DNA of 53,000 nt from Spirochaetia bacterium (GTDB lineage Bacteria > Spirochaetota > Spirochaetia > Treponematales > Breznakiellaceae), in contig BNVB01000008.1 in the NCBI GenBank assembly GCA_025997795.1, positions 1 to 53,000 of the forward strand, in the 5' to 3' direction. Each line of letters begins with the position of its first letter. Within the stretch, counting starts at the first letter, position 1. Both the position numbers and the translations under genes were made by a program. This document shows, one piece after another, positions 24,642-31,280 of this stretch. Under the pieces are notes generated by a model. It did not search any database. It was not told the origin of the DNA and saw only the letters and a program-made list of their open reading frames with translations.

Positions 24642-25548
24642 CGGCCCTCCCCCTGGCCAGGTATACCAGACCGGAGTAAAGCAGGATCAGAAAAGCCAGG
24701 GCAGTAAAAATTACCGGGTTCACCAGCGATTCGGGAATAATGTTCCCTGCAAAAGAAGCCAGCAAAGTGTGTATTTTGGTTTGATTAAGCAGATTTTCCA
24801 AAGCCAGGGCTCCGCGGAATGCCAGGGCGGCAAAAAAAAGATTTGCCAGGGACCAAAAACTGATATTCACCAAACAGCCCAGCGAAAGAAGAAACAGCGC
24901 CAAAGAACCAGCATATATCCCATAGGGCAAAAAGCCTTCCCTAAACCATGCAGAAAAAACCCTGGCGCTGTGTTCCAGTTCCCGGTTTATATTGCCAAAG
25001 ATGGCATTCTTTACCGGTACAAAAGGCAGCCGTATGGTAAGCGTATTGCCCTGGCTTTGGTAGTTAAGTGAATCGTTGGAAGTAACAGCCCTGGGACCCC
25101 CCGGCTGGTAAGGATCGGTCAAAAGTACCGTTGTTTCGCTTACAATGGGCAGAGCAAGGATAAAACCGGGTTTTACCAGATCGGTGGGGGGCTTTTTCAT
25201 GGTAATGGTAAACCCGCCTATTTGTTTAAACGTTTCCAGGCCAAAAAATACCGCGCCGCTTAAGGCCAGGACAAAGACCAAAATAAGCATGAACACCGCC
25301 GGATATGCCATGCGCCGCCGGGTAGCATAACTAAGGGCCAGCATGATACTCAAATAAAAGGTTGCCGGCAGGGAATTGGTCAGATACATCAGCATATTTC
25401 CGGTAAAAGCGCCGGAATTTCCCGGCGAAGGGGGAAAAATCACCGCCTGACCAGCCCATTCCTCCAGCAAACCCAGCAAACTTGCCGCTGCCAGTATGCC
25501 TACAAAGGAGAAACAGAAAAAAAGCACCAGTTTGGCGAAATTCTTCAC
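24634..25548 (-). CDS. Polytopic membrane protein, function unknown
   Basis: 304 residues with about six transmembrane segments: one at the N-terminus (AKLVLFFCFSFVGILAAASLL), two near residues 55-110, two near 210-250 and one at the C-terminus (PVIFTALAFLILLYSGLVYLA). A soluble loop of about 100 residues lies between segments 3 and 4. No family recognised. First gene of a three-gene operon; GGAGTG precedes ATG 25548. The two membrane proteins and the J-domain protein probably act together in the inner membrane. Confidence 0.7.
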   Translation of the reverse strand: MKNFAKLVLFFCFSFVGILAAASLLGLLEEWAGQAVIFPPSPGNSGAFTGNMLMYLTNSLPATFYLSIMLALSYATRRRMAYPAVFMLILVFVLALSGAVFFGLETFKQIGGFTITMKKPPTDLVKPGFILALPIVSETTVLLTDPYQPGGPRAVTSNDSLNYQSQGNTLTIRLPFVPVKNAIFGNINRELEHSARVFSAWFREGFLPYGIYAGSLALFLLSLGCLVNISFWSLANLFFAALAFRGALALENLLNQTKIHTLLASFAGNIIPESLVNPVIFTALAFLILLYSGLVYLARGRADG

Positions 25549-25599
25549 TCCACTAGCCTAACATGATGGCACTCAATTCGCAAGGACCCGTGGTTTCAA

Positions 25600-25629
25600 G
25601 GTATTCGGCCCCCGGCGAATAAACAGAGT
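25600..25629. repeat. Dispersed palindromic repeat, ATTCG...CGAAT family copy 1
   Basis: GGTATTCGGCCCCCGGCGAA followed by TAAACAGAGT, with TATTCG/CGAATA arms. A near copy stands at 44076-44104 with two substitutions and a 1-bp gap. Confidence 0.6.
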
Positions 25630-25720
25630 TTCCACAAGTTTTCCACAGTAAAGGTAAATCTAATAGCTTACACGGACATACTTTTTTTTGTTCTTAGCTG
25701 ACTTCTTCAGTCATAATAAA

Positions 25721-25748
25721 ATTAAGTCTTTATATTACAAGGAATTAC
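25721..25748. promoter_or_regulatory. Second copy of the 2651 palindrome (degenerate)
   Basis: The reverse complement of 25731-25748 equals 2651-2668 over 18 bp. The other arm (AAAGACTTAAT on the minus strand) matches the palindrome at about 7 of 10 positions. A shared regulator at the two loci is possible. Confidence 0.45.
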
Positions 25749-25875
25749 GCAAAATTGCCCTGCCGCCGCACAGGACCTGTATAAAAACAGATACAGCAAG
25801 TCTCAAAACCCTGTGTTATTAACAACTTATCCACAAAAAATGTGGATAGACAAGTTTTGAAGAACTGTATCTGTC

Positions 25876-26427
25876 TTAACCCAGGAAAACCTGACCCGCG
25901 TTATCGATGGCCAGAATGGTCTTACATTCTGAACAGCGAAACCGTCCGGGTTTTAAGGCTTTAAGCTTCTTGGAACAGATCGGACAGGAGAATACCTTGG
26001 GGAACAGGGATACTGTCTCGGATGCCGATCCGCTGCGGAAAAAGTTAATGGAGTCATCCAGGTTATCCTTGATATTAAAAAACTGGGAAAAACCAAGGAG
26101 TTGGAAGACTTCGTATACTTTGGGTTGGATTTCCAGTAGTACCAGATCTCCGCCGCGGGGTTTAACAGATTTGAGAAAAGCGGTAAAAGAACCAATACCG
26201 GTGGAGGAGACATAGTTAAGGCCGCCGCACTGAAATACCAGGCGGATAAAACCCGCTTCTATGGCTTTGGCAACCCGTTTCTGGAAATAATTGGAATTAT
26301 AGGTATCAATGTACCCGGTAAGATACAATACCAGACATCCTTCAACCTCGTTTACTTTTTGAAGCTTGATTTTGAGGCTGTCATCCTTTTCGTCGTCAAA
26401 ACCATTGACTATATCATTGTTCGTCAT
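25876..26427 (-). CDS. STAS-domain anti-anti-sigma factor with C-terminal zinc ribbon
   Basis: 183 residues. A STAS domain at residues 15-125 includes GCLVLYLTGYIDTYNSNYF and the phosphorylatable-Ser loop YVSSTGIGSF. After a linker, CPIC (x14) CSEC forms a zinc ribbon in the last 40 residues. STAS antagonists bind serine kinases of the RsbW type when dephosphorylated and release a sigma factor or other target. A kinase-like partner domain is found in the protein at 31280. The zinc ribbon is an unusual addition that may bind DNA, RNA or protein. AAGGGAAAG precedes ATG 26427. Confidence 0.88.
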   Translation of the reverse strand: MTNNDIVNGFDDEKDDSLKIKLQKVNEVEGCLVLYLTGYIDTYNSNYFQKRVAKAIEAGFIRLVFQCGGLNYVSSTGIGSFTAFLKSVKPRGGDLVLLEIQPKVYEVFQLLGFSQFFNIKDNLDDSINFFRSGSASETVSLFPKVFSCPICSKKLKALKPGRFRCSECKTILAIDNAGQVFLG

Positions 26428-26521
26428 AGCTTTCCCTTCCAGTCAAATTTTAACATTTTTTACCTAATCTCATTTATTATCGGATAGATCACTTAAATAC
26501 TATACCTTTTTCAAGAGAATG

Positions 26522-27283
26522 TCAAAGCCATAACCCTCTGTCAATAGGGATCAGGGCTCCATTCACTGCCGGATTCTCCAAAACCGCCATGGCAGTACGG
26601 ACAATATCCGCCGGAGTCAACGCCCCGCCCGGATTTTTCGTTTTGTTGTACTTTTGCTCTTCCGGCGAGTTATACTCCGTATCGGTCAGCCCCGGACAAA
26701 GTACATTACAGGTAACTTCCGGCCCGGCGCTCCTGGCTGTCGATTTAGCCAAGACCCCCAAAGCTGTTTTTGCCGCTCCATAAGCCGCTGTTCCGGAAAA
26801 ACCCCGAATTTCCGTTGTATTGGTTCCGCCAAAGAGCAAAATACGGCCCCATCTTCTTTTAATCATACTACATAAAACCGAAGAAATCAGTATCCCCGGG
26901 AAAATGAGGTTACTTTCTACCAAAAGCCGCCAGTCTTCCGGTTTTGTTTCGTGCAAAGGGACTTTTTTAAAGGGGCCCCAGGCAAAAACGAGTATATCCA
27001 GCGGCCGCTGTGGAAATTGAACCTTTTCCAGGATATAAACCGCCGCCTGTTCCGGCGAAAACCCCTTAGGCCCGCCAATCCGGCACAAAAACCCCTCTGC
27101 GGCTGGTATTTCCGCCCTGTTTGTCCCAAGGGCAAACAGGGCTGCCTCCAGCCGTTCCGGCGAATTCCCCCCGGTTACGGTAACAGCGGCGCCCCGTTCC
27201 GCCAGGGCCAGGGCTGCCGCCCGGCCTATACCGCCGGTTCCCCCGATAACCAGGGCGTGTTTTCCGGTAAATACCCGTTCCAT
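26522..27283 (-). CDS. Short-chain dehydrogenase/reductase
   Basis: 253 residues, classical SDR. The NAD(P) loop is VIGGTGGIGRAAA (residues about 12-24); the catalytic Tyr-Lys pair is YGAAKTALG and is preceded by the Thr/Ser-containing strand RILLFGGTNTTEI; CNVLCPGLTDTEYN is the usual C-terminal segment. The substrate is unknown. ATG 27283 is chosen because it precedes the nucleotide-binding strand and lies 6 bp after a TACAGT hexamer (27295-27290), so leaderless translation is predicted. Divergent from trmJ. Confidence 0.88.
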   Translation of the reverse strand: MERVFTGKHALVIGGTGGIGRAAALALAERGAAVTVTGGNSPERLEAALFALGTNRAEIPAAEGFLCRIGGPKGFSPEQAAVYILEKVQFPQRPLDILVFAWGPFKKVPLHETKPEDWRLLVESNLIFPGILISSVLCSMIKRRWGRILLFGGTNTTEIRGFSGTAAYGAAKTALGVLAKSTARSAGPEVTCNVLCPGLTDTEYNSPEEQKYNKTKNPGGALTPADIVRTAMAVLENPAVNGALIPIDRGLWL

Positions 27284-27337
27284 GGCTGAACTGTACCTGA
27301 ATAAAGGATAAAATAAAACCGCTGACAGGGGGTATTT

Positions 27338-28105
27338 ATGCGCTTGCACGACATTACCATCGTACTGGCCCGGCCTTCGGAACCGGGCAATACCGGAGCG
27401 GTTTGCCGGGCCATGAAAAACATGGGCCTCCACCGGCTCCGGATTGCCGCCCCGGAATGGTCCGGCGGACTGGAAAAACTTTTGGCCCGGGCGGTTCATG
27501 CTGCGGATATTTGGGAAACGGCGGAACACTTTAACAGCCTGGAAGCAGCCCTGGCGGATTGTACACTTTCGGTAGGAACCAGCCGCCGCCGGGGCAGATA
27601 CCGCAAGTCCAACACCCTTACAGCCCGGGAACTGGCGACCTTCCTCAAAGACAAAGACGGTTCCGCCGCCATTGTCTTTGGCAGCGAACGAACCGGTCTT
27701 TCCGGGGAAGAACTGGAACTGTGCAATATGGCTTCCCATATTCCCGTAAGCCCCGTTTTTCCTTCAATGAACCTTTCACATGCGGTTCAGGTTTATGCCT
27801 ACGAACTGTACCAGGTGCTGACGAAGGACAGTCGGGGTTCCTCTTTAGAGGAACCCCGGGGCCCCAATCCGGTTCCCGGCCAGTGGGTTCCCATGACTGC
27901 CGCAGAAATTAACACCATGGTAAGGTCCATAAGCGATTCCCTGGCCTCCACCGGTTTTTATAAACATCCCGGCCGTGCGGAACAGGAACGCTTTTTACGG
28001 GACATATTTGCCCGCTCAGGTTTAAGCCTGAGCGAAGGCCGCTATTTGAGTACCATTATAAGCAAAGCGGGAAGGCTGGGAAGCAAATTCTCTAACCCAG
28101 ATTAA
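27338..28105 (+). CDS. trmJ: tRNA/rRNA 2'-O-methyltransferase, TrmJ type
   Basis: 255 residues, SPOUT fold. The family start DITIVLARPSEPGNTGAVCRAMKNMG is clear, as are the knot motifs AAIVFGSERTGLSGEEL and IPVSPVFPSMNLSHAVQVYAYE. TrmJ methylates the ribose of position 32 in tRNAs. A linker before the C-terminal helical domain contains SRGSSLEEPRGPN, encoded by a 26-bp palindrome (27833-27858) that recurs in the 22764 gene. AGGGGG gives a ribosome site for ATG 27338. The 3' end overlaps the convergent glycosyltransferase gene by 14 bp. Confidence 0.87.
   Translation: MRLHDITIVLARPSEPGNTGAVCRAMKNMGLHRLRIAAPEWSGGLEKLLARAVHAADIWETAEHFNSLEAALADCTLSVGTSRRRGRYRKSNTLTARELATFLKDKDGSAAIVFGSERTGLSGEELELCNMASHIPVSPVFPSMNLSHAVQVYAYELYQVLTKDSRGSSLEEPRGPNPVPGQWVPMTAAEINTMVRSISDSLASTGFYKHPGRAEQERFLRDIFARSGLSLSEGRYLSTIISKAGRLGSKFSNPD
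27833..27858. repeat. In-frame palindromic element, copy 2 (inside trmJ)
   Basis: CGGGGTTCCTCT (27833-27844) and AGAGGAACCCCG (27847-27858), perfect 12-bp arms with a 2-nt centre. Encodes RGSSLEEPR in trmJ, in an interdomain linker where an insert would be tolerated. Confidence 0.8.
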
Positions 28106-28844
28106 ACAGCTTATACATCAATATAAGGAATTTATAATAGAAGAAGGGGAATATCCTAAAGATACGCCAGGGTTTATGGAAACAAAAACCGATCCACTCA
28201 AAACCCCGTTCAAAAACTTTCCGGGAGGGGCGGCGCTTGCGTTCCGCAAAAACTTCAAAGAGATCGCTGCACCAGAGCCGCAAACCCTTGTTAAGACTGC
28301 CGCCGTTACGGGCTATCCACCGTTCACCGCCTTTAATACCCTTTCCAACAAGAAGCAGGGAAGGGGCAGCTTTCCGGATAGCCTGGAGTATGGTGGCCTC
28401 TTCCTGATGTTTAAAGTTACCTACATAACGGCCCACTATGCGCAGCCGTGGAAAGGTTTGGCGGAGGTTTTTTTCCGCCCGTTTAAGGCTTCGCATCCTT
28501 CCGCCCAAAAGGTATACAGAAAGCTCCCGTTTTTCCAGTATGGACAAAAGAGTGATAACAAAATCAAAGGGCATATACCGGTACACTTTTTTCTTTTTAA
28601 GGAACCGCGCCCCCTTAACAAGGCTTTTGGAAATGGGGATAACCATGGTAGCCCGCTGTACAAAGGGGCGGTATTCATAGTTGCTCCGGGCCCGCAGAAG
28701 ATCCAAAAGCGAAAGAAGAATTACATCCTGTCCCTTGTCTTCTTTTAAAAGCCGGTAAACGGTATCTTCCAGTTGTTCCGGATCTACAATATCCAGCGGT
28801 GTTTTTAAGAGGGTGATTCGTTCCAGGTTTGTTTCAGCGTCCAC
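28092..28844 (-). CDS. WecG/TagA/CpsF-family glycosyltransferase
   Basis: 250 residues. Family marks are the LLSLLDLLRARSNYEYRP region, SVYLLGGRMRSLKRAEKNL (about residue 113) and LLLVGKGIKGGERWIARN (about 159-176). WecG and TagA transfer N-acetylmannosamine-type sugars from UDP donors to lipid-linked GlcNAc for surface polysaccharide or linkage units at the inner membrane face. GTG 28844 overlaps the end of rsmE by 40 bp and has GGAG 11 nt upstream, so translation is probably coupled. The C-terminal FPFFYYKFLILMYKLF segment may anchor it to the membrane. Confidence 0.85.
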   Translation of the reverse strand: MDAETNLERITLLKTPLDIVDPEQLEDTVYRLLKEDKGQDVILLSLLDLLRARSNYEYRPFVQRATMVIPISKSLVKGARFLKKKKVYRYMPFDFVITLLSILEKRELSVYLLGGRMRSLKRAEKNLRQTFPRLRIVGRYVGNFKHQEEATILQAIRKAAPSLLLVGKGIKGGERWIARNGGSLNKGLRLWCSDLFEVFAERKRRPSRKVFERGFEWIGFCFHKPWRIFRIFPFFYYKFLILMYKLFNLG

Positions 28845-29704
28845 TGCGAGCGCTCCATAAGTATCATTTTAACTGCCGCCGCTCCATAAAGGGCCGCAGT
28901 TTCGGTCCGCAACACGGTATCCCCCAGATTAAGGGACTTAAACCCCGCACTGGTAAAGCGATCAAGTTCAGCCCCGGAAAAACCCCCTTCGGGTCCCACC
29001 GCCAAAACCGTTATAACTGGTTCCCTATAAAGATACTGGTGAAGATTGCCCTGCGCAAGGGGGTGAAAGATCAGTCCCAATACAGCGCCGGTATCCCCCG
29101 ACTTTACGGAACGGAGTTTTTCCCAGTAGGCAAAAAGTGCGTCTATGCCAAGCGGAGAAAGCACCCGGGTATCAACACAAGAACCGCTTTGCTGGCGGGC
29201 TTCTTTTACAATACGCCGCCACCGTTCTTCCCGGCCTGTTTCCTCCCGGTTTTGCCTGCGGGCTTTTATGCCCGGCACAGACCGTTCCGCCGCAAAGGGA
29301 ACCACTTCGCTTATCCCCAGCTCCGCCGCCTGGCGAACGATTAGATCCATTTTTGCACCCTTGGGCAAAGCCTGAAACAGAATGAATTTGGCGCTTGGCG
29401 CCGAATTCGTTTCTGCCGCCGGGACGTGTGCCGGGGCAGCGGCCATTGCCGCGGCAATGGCCGAAATTTCGCCTGTCAGGGTGTGACTGCTGCTGCCAGT
29501 TACCGTTACGGTAACCGGCAGCCCGTTGGGAAGCAGGGCGTTAAAAACATCACCCGGTTTAAGCCTAAGCACATGAACCAGGTAGTGATAGTCTTCGCCC
29601 CGGAGTTTGACAACCCCGCAACCGCAGCCGCCGGGGCCGCCTGCGGGGCCCTTGGCGGTCTTGGCGGAGTAGACCGGTTCTTCCTTTAGCAGGAATTGCT
29701 TCAC
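28805..29704 (-). CDS. rsmE: 16S rRNA m3U1498 methyltransferase
   Basis: 299 residues, a little longer than usual because of Gly/Cys- and Ala-rich inserts near residues 22-33 and 82-100. The SPOUT motifs are visible: FQALPKGAKMDLIVRQAAELGI, VLAVGPEGGFSGAELD and LNLGDTVLRTETAALYG. The enzyme methylates N3 of U1498 in 16S rRNA. Start GTG 29704 gives KQFLLKEEP as the N-terminus; no strong ribosome site is visible. Upstream of and overlapping the glycosyltransferase gene, with which it probably shares a transcript. Confidence 0.92.
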   Translation of the reverse strand: MKQFLLKEEPVYSAKTAKGPAGGPGGCGCGVVKLRGEDYHYLVHVLRLKPGDVFNALLPNGLPVTVTVTGSSSHTLTGEISAIAAAMAAAPAHVPAAETNSAPSAKFILFQALPKGAKMDLIVRQAAELGISEVVPFAAERSVPGIKARRQNREETGREERWRRIVKEARQQSGSCVDTRVLSPLGIDALFAYWEKLRSVKSGDTGAVLGLIFHPLAQGNLHQYLYREPVITVLAVGPEGGFSGAELDRFTSAGFKSLNLGDTVLRTETAALYGAAAVKMILMERSQWTLKQTWNESPS

Positions 29705-29736
29705 CTAAAAGTACCTGCTTTTTCCGCCTGCGGTTT

Positions 29737-31203
29737 CTAGGAAGCCAAAGGCAGCGTATCGTCCGCTTCTTCCTGAAGATCCCGCAGGGTTTTGCTGGTT
29801 TTCATCAGCTGGGTATAATTTCCGCTGCGCAGTATTTTAACCGCTTCCTGCAGTTGTATATCGTATTCCAGGTCGTAAACCGGGGCGATAACCGTACGGT
29901 TTTGTTCGTTCCGTATAAGCCGCCGGAGCAATGTAGAGTCCAGATGGTACGCGGCAGTAAGTTCCCCTGCAAAGGCATCTATCTCTGCGCTTGTTGCATT
30001 GGGGTTATCTGCCACAAAGGCAGCAATAGCATTGGATTTAAGAAGTTCATTAAGTTTTTCCACATCGGCGGCGGAAAATTCGGGGAAAAGCACTTCCCGG
30101 TCGGGAGGAATTCCTATCTTGTCAATGTTGACATCGCTGGGGGTATAGTACCTGGCAGTGGTGATCCGGAAACCGGTATTGGCTCCTACGGGGTACACTT
30201 TTTGTACCGAACCTTTGCCGTAGGATTTTTCTCCCACCAGGTAGGCCCTGCCCCGATCTTTTAGGGCTCCCGCCACAATTTCCGAAGCGGATGCCGACCC
30301 TTTGTTAATCATCACAATAAGCGGCATATCCTTGGGCACCACCGGAGACCGGCGGGCATGGTAAACATAATTTTCCGCAGGAATTCTGGATTTGGTGGAA
30401 ACCACTACGCCGCCATCAAGAAAAAGTTCGCAGATTCCCACCGCAGAATCCAACAGCCCGCCGGGGTTGTTCCGCAGATCCACCACCAGGGACTTGTATT
30501 TTTTTTGGGCAAAGTTTTCCAGCGCTTCCCGTGTATGGACAATCGTTTTGGGAGTAAAGGAAATAATCCGTATATACCCAATGTCACCGATCATTTCGTA
30601 CTTGATCACCGGCACTTCAATAACCGCCCGTGTAAGGGTTACCGGAAATTCCAGCTTGGCCCCGCGGCGGATAAGGAGCGATACATCGGTACCGGGTACT
30701 CCCCGCAGCCGGGCCAGTACCGTATCCATAGAAAGCACATCCGTAGGTTCACCGTTTATTTCGATAATAAGATCGCCGGGGTTAATTCCCGCCCGCCAGC
30801 CGGGGGTGTCCTCGATGGGAGAAGAAACTTCCACAAAGGGCGGCGTACCATCGGGCTTGGCTTCCAGGGGTTTGCTGATATAGAGTCCCACTCCGCCAAA
30901 GTGGCCGGAAGTAGTATCGTTCAAATCCATGTAGTCCCGTTCCGGTAAAAAGGCCGAATGGGGATCCCCCAGGGAATCGAACATTCCCTTCATGGCGCCC
31001 TCAAAAAGTTTTTGGGATTCAACCTCGTCTACATAGTTTCGCTGGATAAAATCAAACACATTCTGAATTATTGATGCATAGGGTCTATCCTGGGGATTAT
31101 TCTGCGCCGATGCTCTGGAGGCCGTTACAAATACAAACACAAGTACCAGACCGGAAAGGATCCATGGAAGAATCCTGCGGTTTTTTTCTGAAAGCTTTTT
31201 CAT
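29737..31203 (-). CDS. C-terminal processing protease, S41 family
   Basis: 488 residues. Signal anchor ILPWILSGLVLVFVFVTASRASA, an N-terminal helical part, a PDZ domain near residues 103-190 (GVGLYISK to LLIRRGAKLEF), and the protease core. The catalytic Ser is S305 in NKGSASASEIVAGALKD and the Lys is K330 in SYGKGSVQ, 25 residues apart as in CtpB. It cleaves exported proteins at the C-terminus in the periplasm. A strong promoter ends 6 bp before ATG 31203, with no ribosome site. Confidence 0.93.
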   Translation of the reverse strand: MKKLSEKNRRILPWILSGLVLVFVFVTASRASAQNNPQDRPYASIIQNVFDFIQRNYVDEVESQKLFEGAMKGMFDSLGDPHSAFLPERDYMDLNDTTSGHFGGVGLYISKPLEAKPDGTPPFVEVSSPIEDTPGWRAGINPGDLIIEINGEPTDVLSMDTVLARLRGVPGTDVSLLIRRGAKLEFPVTLTRAVIEVPVIKYEMIGDIGYIRIISFTPKTIVHTREALENFAQKKYKSLVVDLRNNPGGLLDSAVGICELFLDGGVVVSTKSRIPAENYVYHARRSPVVPKDMPLIVMINKGSASASEIVAGALKDRGRAYLVGEKSYGKGSVQKVYPVGANTGFRITTARYYTPSDVNIDKIGIPPDREVLFPEFSAADVEKLNELLKSNAIAAFVADNPNATSAEIDAFAGELTAAYHLDSTLLRRLIRNEQNRTVIAPVYDLEYDIQLQEAVKILRSGNYTQLMKTSKTLRDLQEEADDTLPLAS

Positions 31204-31209
31204 GGAATT

Positions 31210-31238
31210 AGTGTACCCTCCGGGTAAAATTGTTTCAA
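31210..31238 (-). promoter_or_regulatory. Leaderless promoter of the S41 protease gene
   Basis: On the minus strand TTGAAA (31238-31233), exactly 17 bp, TACACT (31215-31210), then 6 bp to ATG 31203. This is the clearest leaderless arrangement in the window. Confidence 0.75.
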
Positions 31239-31252
31239 TAATTGTTTAATGG

Positions 31253-31280
31253 ACGTTCCAAAAATGCATTTTTGGAACGT
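31253..31280. terminator. 28-bp perfect palindrome, GTTCCAAAA family copy 2
   Basis: ACGTTCCAAAAATG joined to CATTTTTGGAACGT with no loop. It begins at the stop codon of the switch-protein gene and lies just upstream of the S41 promoter, so it probably ends transcription coming from 32611. Confidence 0.6.

Larger units (their letters stand above)
25549..25875. other. 327-bp intergenic region with DnaA boxes and nested dyads, origin-like
   Basis: Contains a consensus DnaA box TTATCCACA (25827-25835), TGTGGATAG in reverse (25841-25849), and TTTTCCACA (25639-25647) with GTTTCCACA (25628-25636). The two right-hand boxes face each other as an 8-bp inverted repeat with a 5-nt A spacer. An outer 10-bp inverted repeat (ACAGATACAG 25787-25796, CTGTATCTGT 25865-25874) frames them. 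AT-rich stretches lie between the box pairs. No gene or RNA is apparent. The cluster looks like a replication origin or a DnaA-controlled region, but dnaA, dnaN and gyr genes are not adjacent. Confidence 0.5.

Noticed and set aside
25566..25582. TGGCAC-N5-TCGCA, sigma-54-like, plus strand
   Set aside because: The -12 element has a mismatch in TTGC and no plus-strand gene follows for 1.7 kb; treated as chance unless a small RNA is found.
27284..27739. Upstream extension of the SDR gene to 27739
   Set aside because: It would overlap trmJ antisense and add residues before the nucleotide-binding strand; ATG 27283 with a -10 at 6 bp is better.
28176..28748. Plus-strand frame opposite the WecG-type gene
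   Set aside because: The minus strand encodes a recognisable glycosyltransferase; the opposite frame has no features of a protein.
29441..29462. 22-bp perfect palindrome in rsmE
   Set aside because: It encodes an Ala-Met-Ala run; repeated GCN codons easily give such symmetry, and no second copy was seen.
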